Shown here piece after piece: positions 10,233-18,468 of a DNA stretch of 64,000 nucleotides. The notes below the pieces were generated by a model that was not told where the DNA came from, did no database searches, and saw only the letters and a list, made by a program, of their open reading frames with translations. Source of the stretch: Algibacter sp045066735 (GTDB lineage Bacteria > Bacteroidota > Bacteroidia > Flavobacteriales > Flavobacteriaceae). Every line of letters starts with the position of its first letter. Position 1 is the stretch's first letter. The translations under genes were made by a program, and so were the position numbers. The DNA is taken from assembly GCF_045066735.1 (NCBI RefSeq), contig NZ_JBISHH010000026.1, positions 62,001-126,000 on the forward strand. Direction: 5' to 3'.

Positions 10233-10589
10233 ATGATGTACAAAAATACAAGAATATTTTTATGGTTTGTTGTTTCTTTTGCCTTTGTTGCAAATAGCTA
10301 TTCTCAGAATTTTAAACAAATTGAGAGACCTAATATCATAGTAATCATGGCAGACGATTTGGGTTATGCTGATGTTGGGTATAATGGTTGTAAAGATATC
10401 CTTACTCCAAATATATATGATTTATCTATGACCGAATCAGCACGTGTGCAAAGCATGTTAGCGCGTTGGAAAGAGTTAAATAAAACCAGTCAACCAGCAC
10501 TTTGGAACCCACTGACCAATAAAGAAGAATTATCAAAAAATATCAATATAAAGACTACTAATGGCTTAAAGGGAGTCCACACTATATAA
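10233..10589 (+). pseudogene. Sulfatase remnant with internal in-frame deletion
   Basis: This 118-codon frame joins the two ends of an S1 sulfatase. Residues 1-24 are a signal peptide, and residues 32-60 are the canonical sulfatase start (RPNIIVIMADDLGYADVGY, then LTPNI). From about residue 62 the sequence jumps to what looks like a sulfatase C-terminus (YDLS, then MLARWKELNKT...PALWNP). About 400 residues of core, including the C-x-P-S-R activation motif, are missing, so it cannot be an active sulfatase. The junction lies near 10411-10420. The frame is uninterrupted, so a short secreted peptide could still be made. It starts immediately after the beta-helix stop and sits 29 bp before an intact sulfatase. 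It is best read as a decayed third sulfatase gene. Confidence 0.8.
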
Positions 10590-10618
10590 GAGAATAAGAA
10601 TCATTAAGAAGAATAATT

Positions 10619-12157
10619 ATGTTTCAAAAGATTTTTTCTACACTAATTTGCTTAATCTCACTTTTGAGCCAATCGTCTATTTCTTGTCAAGAAAAACAAG
10701 AGTTTCCTAACATTGTTTTAATTAATGCAGATGATCTTGGTTATGGAGATTTAAGCTGTTACGGGGCTACAAAGCTTCATACCCCAAATATCGATAAATT
10801 AGCTAAAGAGGGGAGAATGTTTACTGATGCACATGCTGCATCGGCAGTTTGTACACCATCGCGTTATGCATTACTTACTGGAGAGTATCCTGCAAGACAC
10901 GGAAATTTAAGTAGCCCTATATTTCTCAAAAATAAGTTAGTCATTGATACTCAAAAAGAAACAATAGCTTCCGTACTAAAAAAAGCCGGTTATGCCACGG
11001 CTTGTGTTGGAAAGTGGCATCTTGGTTTTGGGGAAACTGAGCCTGTAGATTGGAATAAACCATTAACTCCTGGACCTAACGAACTTGGTTTTGATTACTA
11101 TTATGGTGTACCTGTTGTAAATAGTCATCCGCCTTTTGTATATGTTGAAAACCATAATGTTGTGGGGTTTGCAGAAGATGATCCGTTTGTATATGGACAA
11201 AAAGCAAAAACTAAAGAGATTTTTGAAAAAATGCATTTAGGTGCTATTGGAGGCGCAGAAAAAGCACATGCCTTATATGTGGATGATCAAGTAGGAACTC
11301 ATTTAAAAGATAAAGCTCTGAGTTGGATGAAATCGCAAAAAGAAACTCCTTTCTTTATGTATTTTGCCGCAACCAATATTCACCATCCTTTTACACCAGC
11401 TCCACAATTTATAGGAACAAGTGATAGTGGTTTGTATGGTGATTTTGTTCATGAATTAGATTGGATTGTTGGAGAAGTTATGCAAACGCTTGAAGACATG
11501 GGAGTAGCAGAAAACACCTTAGTAATATTTACTAGTGATAATGGAGGTATGTTTAATGCCACAGGGCAAGAAGCATGGAAAGACGGACACCGATTGAATG
11601 GTGATTTATTAGGTTTTAAGTTTGATGCTTGGGAAGGAGGCCATCGTATTCCATTTATTGCACATTGGCCAAATAAAATAAAAGCATCCCAAGTTTCTAA
11701 TCAGTTGATTTGTAATGTTGATATGTTAGCCACTTTTTCAGGGCTTACAGGACAAGAACTTGAAGATGGCCAAGGGAAGGATAGTAAAAATATGTTGGCA
11801 GCAATTACCGGTCAAACCGATAAACAATTAAGAAATGAATTGTTGCTAGCGGCAAAAAGAAAATCACACCTTACTTTACGCAGAGGTAAATGGCTATATA
11901 TTGGAGCACAAGGTGGTGGTGGTTTTACTTCGAATAAACAAAGTGCACATGGTTTTGGAGGCCCCGCCGCAATAACTTTTGCCGGAGAAATTAATAGTGA
12001 TATTAAAAATGGTAAAATAAAGAAGGATGCACCAATAGGACAACTTTATAACCTTGAAGAAGATATTTCACAGACTCATAATTTGTATAACCAATATCCA
12101 AAAATTGTAAATGAAATGCAAAACAGTTTAAATGCATATAAATCAGAAAAAAAATAA
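10619..12157 (+). CDS. S1-family sulfatase, lipoprotein
   Basis: A 512-residue arylsulfatase-type enzyme. The signal sequence ends in SISC (Cys23), so it is a predicted lipoprotein. The core begins at about residue 29 (FPNIVLINADDLGYGD, metal ligands Asp38-Asp39), and the activation motif C-T-P-S-R is present (Cys78 to Arg82). Other family signals are GKWHLGFG (about 138), NIHHPFTPAPQF (about 255) and VIFTSDNGGMFN (about 306), and the C-terminus has QLYNLEEDISQTHNLY. It differs clearly from the sulfatase at 654-2327, so the two probably attack different sulfate positions. It lies between the sulfatase remnant and the GH29 fucosidase, suggesting that desulfation precedes fucose removal. A formylglycine-generating enzyme must act on it and is not encoded in this window. 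Confidence 0.93.
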   Translation: MFQKIFSTLICLISLLSQSSISCQEKQEFPNIVLINADDLGYGDLSCYGATKLHTPNIDKLAKEGRMFTDAHAASAVCTPSRYALLTGEYPARHGNLSSPIFLKNKLVIDTQKETIASVLKKAGYATACVGKWHLGFGETEPVDWNKPLTPGPNELGFDYYYGVPVVNSHPPFVYVENHNVVGFAEDDPFVYGQKAKTKEIFEKMHLGAIGGAEKAHALYVDDQVGTHLKDKALSWMKSQKETPFFMYFAATNIHHPFTPAPQFIGTSDSGLYGDFVHELDWIVGEVMQTLEDMGVAENTLVIFTSDNGGMFNATGQEAWKDGHRLNGDLLGFKFDAWEGGHRIPFIAHWPNKIKASQVSNQLICNVDMLATFSGLTGQELEDGQGKDSKNMLAAITGQTDKQLRNELLLAAKRKSHLTLRRGKWLYIGAQGGGGFTSNKQSAHGFGGPAAITFAGEINSDIKNGKIKKDAPIGQLYNLEEDISQTHNLYNQYPKIVNEMQNSLNAYKSEKK

Positions 12158-12181
12158 CAATTAACGCTAAATAAATAAAAA

Positions 12182-13549
12182 ATGAAAACTTTAAAGAAAA
12201 TAATATTAGTGGCCTTGGTGGTTGCTTTAAACGCTAATGTAGGTTTTGCACAGAGCTCTAGCAAGAAAAAACTGTCCGATGATGAACGTATGGAATGGTG
12301 GCGCGATTCTAAATTTGGAATGTTTATCCACTGGGGAGCATATTCTATAATTGGTGGCGAACGCGGAACTAAAATTGCTGGTGGTGGTGCCGAATGGGCC
12401 ATGGATAAATTAGATTATACCGTTGAGGATTATGAGAAATTTCCAGAAATGTTTAATCCTGTTTTGTTTGATGCTGATGCTTGGGTAAGTATGGCTAAAA
12501 ATGCAGGGATGAAGTATATTGTACTAACCTCTAAACATCATGAAGGTTTTGGATTATGGGATTCTAAAGTATCAGATTATGATGTTATGGATACATCACC
12601 TTTTAAGCGTGATATCGTAAAAGAGCTATCCGAAGCTTGTAAAAAGCAAGATATTAAGTTTTGTTTATACTATTCTATTGTAGATTGGCATCATCCCCAA
12701 GCACAAGGTAACTTGTATCCAAATTATAATATTGCACAGCATGATGATCCTTCGGTTGTAAATCCAGAATTTCCGCAGTATTTTAAAAATTACATGAAAC
12801 CTCAAGTAAAAGAGTTATTAACCAAATACGGAGATATAGGTGTGGTTTGGTTTGATGGTGATTGGATTTCAGATTATACCACAGAAATGGGTAAGGAACT
12901 TTATAGTTTTATACGCGACATTCAACCAAATACTATTGTAAATAATAGAGTTGACAAAGGAAGAACAGGAATGGATGGTATGAATAATAAGCCAGGCCAG
13001 TTTGCTGGAGACTTCGGTACTCCCGAACAGGAAATTCCTGATACAGGTATCGATTCTGATTGGGAAGCATGTATGACCATGAATGGAACTTGGGGTTACA
13101 AGCCTTCCGATAATAAATGGAAAAGTAGCGAAGATTTAATTCATAAATTGGTAGATATTGTTTCTAAAGGCGGTAACTTTTTATTAAATATCGGTCCTGA
13201 TGGTTTCGGAAGATTTCCAGCAGAAAGTATCCGTCGTTTAAACGCTATGGGACAATGGACAAAAATAAATGGAGAATCGCTTTATGGAGCTTCTTCTAGC
13301 CCATATGAAAAACCAAAATGGGGACGATACACTATTAAGGATAATGTACTTTATGCCCATGTTTTCGAATGGCCAAAAGATGGTGTATTAAAGCTTCATA
13401 AAGATGTTAAAGTTAAAAAAGCAACTTTATTAGCAAGTCCTAATACCGAGTTAAATGCATTAACAACCTCTAGAGAAGTTCTTTTAGATGTGCCAATGTT
13501 GGCGCCAGATGCTACGGTTTCTGTTGTTAAAATAGAGTTAGCTAAATAA
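12182..13549 (+). CDS. GH29 alpha-L-fucosidase
   Basis: A 455-residue secreted exo-fucosidase with a signal peptide to about residue 24 (GFAQ). The GH29 barrel starts with WWRDSKFGMFIHWGAYSI (about 39-56) and includes LTSKHHEGFGLWDS (about 115-128). The nucleophile is Asp225 in VVWFDGDW, and FLLNIGPDGFG lies near residue 340. The last ~85 residues form the C-terminal beta-sandwich (SPYEKPKWGRY, YAHVFEWP). The length fits the family. Members release terminal alpha-L-fucose with retention. It is the best evidence that the target glycan contains fucose. It sits 24 bp after a sulfatase, and its C-terminal domain recurs at the N-terminus of the following SGNH gene. Sulfated-fucose tolerance cannot be judged from sequence. 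Confidence 0.93.
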   Translation: MKTLKKIILVALVVALNANVGFAQSSSKKKLSDDERMEWWRDSKFGMFIHWGAYSIIGGERGTKIAGGGAEWAMDKLDYTVEDYEKFPEMFNPVLFDADAWVSMAKNAGMKYIVLTSKHHEGFGLWDSKVSDYDVMDTSPFKRDIVKELSEACKKQDIKFCLYYSIVDWHHPQAQGNLYPNYNIAQHDDPSVVNPEFPQYFKNYMKPQVKELLTKYGDIGVVWFDGDWISDYTTEMGKELYSFIRDIQPNTIVNNRVDKGRTGMDGMNNKPGQFAGDFGTPEQEIPDTGIDSDWEACMTMNGTWGYKPSDNKWKSSEDLIHKLVDIVSKGGNFLLNIGPDGFGRFPAESIRRLNAMGQWTKINGESLYGASSSPYEKPKWGRYTIKDNVLYAHVFEWPKDGVLKLHKDVKVKKATLLASPNTELNALTTSREVLLDVPMLAPDATVSVVKIELAK

Positions 13550-13589
13550 GGTGTTCTTTTAAGAATATTAAAGTAACTTCATAAGAATA

Positions 13590-13635
13590 AAAATAACATT
13601 GTAGAAAACTTTTATGTGAACTACAATGTTATTTT
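13590..13635 (+). terminator. Perfect 15-bp hairpin between fucosidase and SGNH genes
   Basis: The left arm 13590-13604 (AAAATAACATTGTAG) is exactly complementary to the right arm 13621-13635, with a 16-nt loop. The outer A and T runs let it act as an intrinsic terminator on either strand. It follows the fucosidase stop by 40 bp and precedes the SGNH start at 13668, so it may attenuate rather than end the operon. A diverged copy of the whole hairpin lies at 26128-26179. Confidence 0.7.
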
Positions 13636-13667
13636 GTTTATTAGCTGAACGATTTAAAATTATAGTG

Positions 13668-14696
13668 ATGAAAATGTTTAAAAAAACAATACTACTAGCA
13701 GTATTTACAGTAGGAAATTTAACTGCTGGTTATGCACAGGAAAATCCAGTAAATACTAAAAAACTAGAAAGTGAGCAACATGCTAAGTGGAAGAAGGCGA
13801 ATGATGAGGCGTTCAATGGTATCTCAGAAAGTCCTTTTGAAAAACCAAATTGGGGACATTATACTAAAAAAGATGATGTTGTTTATGCCCATGTTTTTGA
13901 TTGGCCTAATGACGGGAGACTCATTATTGATAGAGAAATGAAAGTTAGAACAGCTTATTTAAATTATGGTGAGAAAAAGTTAAAAACAGAATTAGTCGAT
14001 GGCAATTTAACGGTTTTTGTTCCCGAAGAAGCTCCAAATAAAATAGCCACAGTTATAAAAATTCAATTAACCCCCACAGAAGATTGGGCAAATTTAAAGC
14101 GCTACAGAAAAGCCAATGCGCAATTAAAAGTACCAACTAAACAAGAACAACGTGTGGTTTTTATTGGTAACTCCATAACGGATAACTGGACTAGAGATCA
14201 TGGACAGTTTTTTGAGGCAAATCCATCTTATGTAAATAGAGGTATTAGCGGCCAAACTAGTGCACAAATGTTACTGAGGTTTAGGCCAGATGTTATCGAA
14301 TTAAAGCCTAAAGCAGTAATTATTTCGGCTGGTACAAATGATATTGCAGGAAATAGAGGCGCTATTAGTCTAGAGCGTATTGCTGGAAATATTTTTTCAA
14401 TGATAGAACTTGCGAAAGCAAACAATATAAAAGTGATTTTAGCTTCTGTATTACCAGCATCTAGTTATTCTTGGAGTCCCTCAGTCGAGCCTGCGGACAA
14501 AATTATTCAATTAAATGAATTGCTGAAAGCTTATGCTAAAGAAAATAAAGTCTTGTATTTAGATTATTATTCGCCTATGGTTAATGAAAATAAAGGTTTA
14601 AAAAAAGATTTAGGTCGTGATACTGTTCATCCAAATGCAGCGGGTTACGATATTATGGAACCTTTGGTACAAGGGGCTATTGATAAAATTTTATAA
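13668..14696 (+). CDS. SGNH hydrolase with N-terminal GH29-type C-terminal domain
   Basis: A putative carbohydrate esterase of 342 residues, counted from the ATG at 13668. The upstream ATG at 13626 lies inside a terminator hairpin and adds 14 residues before a normal signal peptide (MKMFKK to GYAQ), so it is rejected. Residues about 30-135 closely match the C-terminal domain of the upstream fucosidase (SPFEKPNWGHYT, VVYAHVFDWPNDG). The SGNH domain follows with all blocks: GNSIT (Ser169), GISGQ (Gly195), GTND (Asn224) and DTVHP (Asp318, His321). In block I the usual GDS is GNS, a common variant. Removal of acetyl or other acyl groups from the PUL glycan is likely, by family and context. A strong terminator follows the gene at 14753. 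Confidence 0.85.
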   Translation: MKMFKKTILLAVFTVGNLTAGYAQENPVNTKKLESEQHAKWKKANDEAFNGISESPFEKPNWGHYTKKDDVVYAHVFDWPNDGRLIIDREMKVRTAYLNYGEKKLKTELVDGNLTVFVPEEAPNKIATVIKIQLTPTEDWANLKRYRKANAQLKVPTKQEQRVVFIGNSITDNWTRDHGQFFEANPSYVNRGISGQTSAQMLLRFRPDVIELKPKAVIISAGTNDIAGNRGAISLERIAGNIFSMIELAKANNIKVILASVLPASSYSWSPSVEPADKIIQLNELLKAYAKENKVLYLDYYSPMVNENKGLKKDLGRDTVHPNAAGYDIMEPLVQGAIDKIL

Positions 14697-14752
14697 TAGG
14701 AGTATTATCAAAACAGTAGTTTAAGCTAATAGTTTATGTTAGTTTTATTAAG

Positions 14753-14800
14753 AAGACATTATAGTTACAATATTTGTAACTATAATGTCTTTTTTTTTTT
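14753..14800 (+). terminator. Strong intrinsic terminator ending the first PUL block
   Basis: A perfect 18-bp stem (14753-14770 with 14774-14791) with a 3-nt loop TAT is followed by an unbroken T run to 14800. It lies 57 bp after the SGNH stop and separates the enzyme block from the SusC/SusD operon. Confidence 0.9.
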
Positions 14801-15157
14801 GCTTAAAAAACTACATAAAATAGATTTTAGTAAAGTAATTACTACTCTAAGTAAGAAATTTATTTTTGATAACGTCTTTTTTTTATTTTGACAATAAATA
14901 TAATATTCTTGTTTTTTGTTGTTTAAAAGTATTATTTATCTAATAATTAGGGGTTTGTGTTGGTAAAACGACTGTAATTTATATTAAAAAAGCGATAATT
15001 AATACTTGCGTATTTTTAATAAGTGTAGGTTTACCCTTTATCTGAATTAATTATTAACCAACAAAAAAATACTATATGAGAAAGAACAACAACTAAAAAC
15101 AAACCAACTAATACAAAACCAAAAAAGTATTCAACTAACTTTATTAAACAAAACAAT
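14801..15157 (+). promoter_or_regulatory. Promoter region and G-poor 5' leader of the susC operon
   Basis: This 357-bp gap holds no gene. A -7-like TATTTTTG stands at 14861-14868, though no good -33 TTG is placed correctly, so the start site is uncertain. The last ~100 bases before the SusC start are A/C-rich and nearly free of G, which predicts an unstructured leader. A six-codon frame (Met-Arg-Lys-Asn-Asn-Asn-stop) lies at 15076-15096 inside that leader. No operator-like inverted repeat was recognised. Confidence 0.4.
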
Positions 15158-18100
15158 ATGAATAAAATTTATTCTTTAATTCATCTATTTCGTCCTTTTA
15201 AATACAGGGGGATTAAGGTGATTAAATCAATTTTAATATGTACTTCATTTATTGTCAGTGGTTATGCTAACGCAAAAACTCCATTTCTAACCACTACATC
15301 AGGGCTAACCAAAAAAGAAGATAAAATAGATCTTAAAGATTATCAACAAATTGAAGTGTCAGGAATCGTTCTTGACGAAAAAGGGATACCAATACCTGGA
15401 GTTAATATACTCGTTCAAGGTACAAACAGAGGTACACAAACCGATTTTGATGGCAATTTTAAATTAATAGCAAAAAAAGGAGAAGTTCTAGTTGTTTCTT
15501 CAATAGGCTTTAAAACTCAAGAAATTAAAATAGGAAATTTTGCAAGTTTAAACATTACAATGATAGAAGACCTTACTGGTTTAGATGAAGTTGTTGTTGT
15601 AGGTTTTGGAACACAAACAAAAGAAGCCTTGGTGGGAGCTGTATCTACTGTTAAACCTGAAGATTTAAAAATACCATCGAGTAATTTAACGGCCTCTTTT
15701 GCTGGTCGGGTTCCAGGAGTTATTGCTTTTCAAAGTTCTGGTGAACCTGGTGGCGGATCTGATAATGCAGAGTTTTTTATTAGGGGTGCAACTACTTTTG
15801 GAGCTTATTCTTCTCCGTTAATATTAATAGATAATATAGAATTAACAGCAGACGATTTGGCTAGAATATCACCAGATGATATTGAAAGTTTTTCTGTATT
15901 TAAAGATGCGACAGCTACTGCTATTTATGGGGCTAGAGGGGCTAATGGAGTTATAGCTGTTAAAACAAAAACAGGTGAACTGGGAAAGCCAAGAGTATCT
16001 GTTAGGTATGAAACTACTTATTCTCAGGCTACTCAGAATTTAGAAATAGCAGACCCGCTTGAATATTTAAGATTACATATGGACGCTGTTAATACCAGAA
16101 ATGTATCGCCAAATAGAAATGATAGGTTGCCATATTTGCAAAACAAGATAGACAATACTCTTGCTGGTAACATTAATCCTTTTGTTTACCCTGTTACAAA
16201 TTGGCAAGATGAGTTGTTGCAAGATTTTACTAAAAATCAAAGATTAAATTTTAGTGTTTCTGGTGGAGGAAAAGTAGCTAGGTATTATGTATCAGGTTCT
16301 GTTGCTCAAGATAATGGTATACTAAAAGTTGATAATCAAGCAAATTATAACAATAACATTGATAATAAAGTTTATAATTTAAGATCTAATGTTAATATAG
16401 ATTTAACTTCAAGCACAGAATTGATAGTGAATTTAAATGCTACTGTTGATGATTATAGAGGTCCTGTGCCTACAGGGAACCAAGTATATAACATGATTAA
16501 TAGAACTAATCCTGTAAGGTACCCAGCTTATTATGAGGCTGATGAGGCTAACCAATTTACAGAGCATCTTTTGTTTGGTAATGTAGATACTGGAGATGGA
16601 GAATTAGCCGGCTATTTAAATCCATATGCAGAATTAGTAAGAGGATATCGTGATTATAGTAGATCTGTAAATGTTTTAAGTTTACAAGTAAAACAAGATT
16701 TAGGAGGTATTGTGGAAGGACTTAAATGGAGAGCTTTGGGTAATATTACGAGTACTTCTTCTTATAATATTACAAGGGAATATGAGCCTTATTATTATGC
16801 TATTGGAGATACTGATTATAATAGAGCGAATAATACATACGCATTAACTAGTCTTAACCCAGATTCGGGAACAGAGTATTTAAATTTTACGGAGAATGAA
16901 GACTCTAGAGTTGTTAATAGAAATATCTATTTTGAGTCTGCATTAAACTATGATAGAACTTTTAACGATAAACATGCTGTTAGTGGCTTGCTAGTTGGTA
17001 TTTTAAGAGAATCTGTTGATGGAAATGCGGATGATTTGCAGGCGTCACTTCCTAGTAGAAACGTCGGTTTATCTGGCCGTTTTACTTATAGTTTTGATAG
17101 AAGATATTTTATAGAAGGGAATTTTGGTTATAATGGATCAGAACGTTTTGCTGAAAAAAACAGGTATGGTTTCTTTCCGTCTGTTGGAGCCGCATGGGTA
17201 ATATCTAATGAGAACTTTTTTGATAATGTAGATTTAATAAGTAGGCTTAAATTAAGAGGGTCTTATGGTGTAGTTGGTAATGCTAATATTGGAAATCGTA
17301 ATGATAGGTTTTTCTATTTATCTAATGTTAATTTAAACGATTCAGGAGCAGGAGCCCAGTTTGGAACGTTTGGTCAAGAATCTAGTGCAGGTGTTAGTAT
17401 CAGTAGATATGAGAATCCTCACATTTCTTGGGAAAGAGCCTATAAACAAAATTATGGTTTAGAAATAAATTTACTTAAGGATGCTATTCAATTGCAAGCA
17501 GAGTATTTTAAACAAACAACAACTGATATTTTACAAACGCGTTCAGATATACCTTCTTTTTTAGGTTTACAAGCATCTCCTGTAGCTAATTTAGGTGAAG
17601 GACAATCTAGTGGTTTTGAGTTTACATTATTGGTAAACCATAATTTTAATAAAGATTGGTGGTTGCAAGCGACTGCGAATTTTGTGAAAACGAGTAGTGA
17701 ATATACTGTATATGAGGAGTCTGATTTATCTGCAACACCATGGTTGTCTAAATTAGGAAACCCTTTCAATCAGGCTTATGGTTTAGTAGCAGAGCGTTTA
17801 TTTATCGATGATGCGGATGTGGCTAATTCACCAGAACAGCAATTTGGTGAAGTTATGCCCGGAGATATAAAATATACAGATATCAATGGTGATGGTATTG
17901 TGTCTAATTTAGATATAGTTCCAATTGGAGAGCCTACTCAAGCTGAAGTAAGTTATGGTTTTGGGTTCTCTGTAGGGTACAAGAACCTTGATATATCAGC
18001 ATTTTTTGCAGGTTTAGATAATGTATCTTTTTTTATTGATTCAGCAGGAATAACACCATTTGCGGATACTGATGCTAATGGAGATTATTTACCAGATGCT

Positions 18101-18457
18101 ATTTCTGAAAATCAAATTTTACAAGCTTTTGCTGAGAGTCACTGGTCTGAAGAGAACCAAGATCTTTATGCCTTATGGCCGCGTTTGTCTACTTATGCTG
18201 TGCAGAACAATAACCAAACAAGTAGTTGGTGGATGAGAGATGGAGCATTTATGAGATTAAAATCTTTAGAGATCGGGTATAATTTTAAGCCAGAAAATGG
18301 AGCTGTATTCGGACAGGCAAGTGTGCGTCTATATCTCAGTGGAACAAATTTAGTGCATTGGAGTAAATTCAAACTTTGGGACCCAGAGTTAAGAGGGAAT
18401 GGATTAAATTATCCTTTACAGAAAACGGTAAACATTGGAGCTAGAGTTAATTTATAA
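15158..18457 (+). CDS. SusC/RagA-family TonB-dependent outer-membrane transporter
   Basis: A 1099-residue outer-membrane transporter for glycan oligosaccharides. After an N-terminal signal region (to about residue 40) comes a carboxypeptidase-regulatory-like domain (about 68-142: VSGIVLDEKGIPIPGVNI to ITMIED). The TonB-box-like DEVVVVGFGTQ follows, then the plug (about 155-270: AFAGRVPGV, PLILIDN, FSVFKDATATAIYGARGANGVI) and the beta-barrel to the C-terminal VNIGARVNL. The N-terminal STN domain of receptors that signal to an anti-sigma factor is absent, and no sigma/anti-sigma pair is nearby. The SusD partner starts 11 bp downstream. The long first gap and the terminator at 14753 make it the first gene of its own operon. 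Confidence 0.97.
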   Translation: MNKIYSLIHLFRPFKYRGIKVIKSILICTSFIVSGYANAKTPFLTTTSGLTKKEDKIDLKDYQQIEVSGIVLDEKGIPIPGVNILVQGTNRGTQTDFDGNFKLIAKKGEVLVVSSIGFKTQEIKIGNFASLNITMIEDLTGLDEVVVVGFGTQTKEALVGAVSTVKPEDLKIPSSNLTASFAGRVPGVIAFQSSGEPGGGSDNAEFFIRGATTFGAYSSPLILIDNIELTADDLARISPDDIESFSVFKDATATAIYGARGANGVIAVKTKTGELGKPRVSVRYETTYSQATQNLEIADPLEYLRLHMDAVNTRNVSPNRNDRLPYLQNKIDNTLAGNINPFVYPVTNWQDELLQDFTKNQRLNFSVSGGGKVARYYVSGSVAQDNGILKVDNQANYNNNIDNKVYNLRSNVNIDLTSSTELIVNLNATVDDYRGPVPTGNQVYNMINRTNPVRYPAYYEADEANQFTEHLLFGNVDTGDGELAGYLNPYAELVRGYRDYSRSVNVLSLQVKQDLGGIVEGLKWRALGNITSTSSYNITREYEPYYYAIGDTDYNRANNTYALTSLNPDSGTEYLNFTENEDSRVVNRNIYFESALNYDRTFNDKHAVSGLLVGILRESVDGNADDLQASLPSRNVGLSGRFTYSFDRRYFIEGNFGYNGSERFAEKNRYGFFPSVGAAWVISNENFFDNVDLISRLKLRGSYGVVGNANIGNRNDRFFYLSNVNLNDSGAGAQFGTFGQESSAGVSISRYENPHISWERAYKQNYGLEINLLKDAIQLQAEYFKQTTTDILQTRSDIPSFLGLQASPVANLGEGQSSGFEFTLLVNHNFNKDWWLQATANFVKTSSEYTVYEESDLSATPWLSKLGNPFNQAYGLVAERLFIDDADVANSPEQQFGEVMPGDIKYTDINGDGIVSNLDIVPIGEPTQAEVSYGFGFSVGYKNLDISAFFAGLDNVSFFIDSAGITPFADTDANGDYLPDAISENQILQAFAESHWSEENQDLYALWPRLSTYAVQNNNQTSSWWMRDGAFMRLKSLEIGYNFKPENGAVFGQASVRLYLSGTNLVHWSKFKLWDPELRGNGLNYPLQKTVNIGARVNL

Positions 18458-18468
18458 AAAAAAAGAAA

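Noticed and set aside
13626..13667. Upstream start for the SGNH/GH29-domain gene
   Set aside because: The extra codons come from the right arm of a terminator hairpin, and a normal signal peptide begins at 13668.
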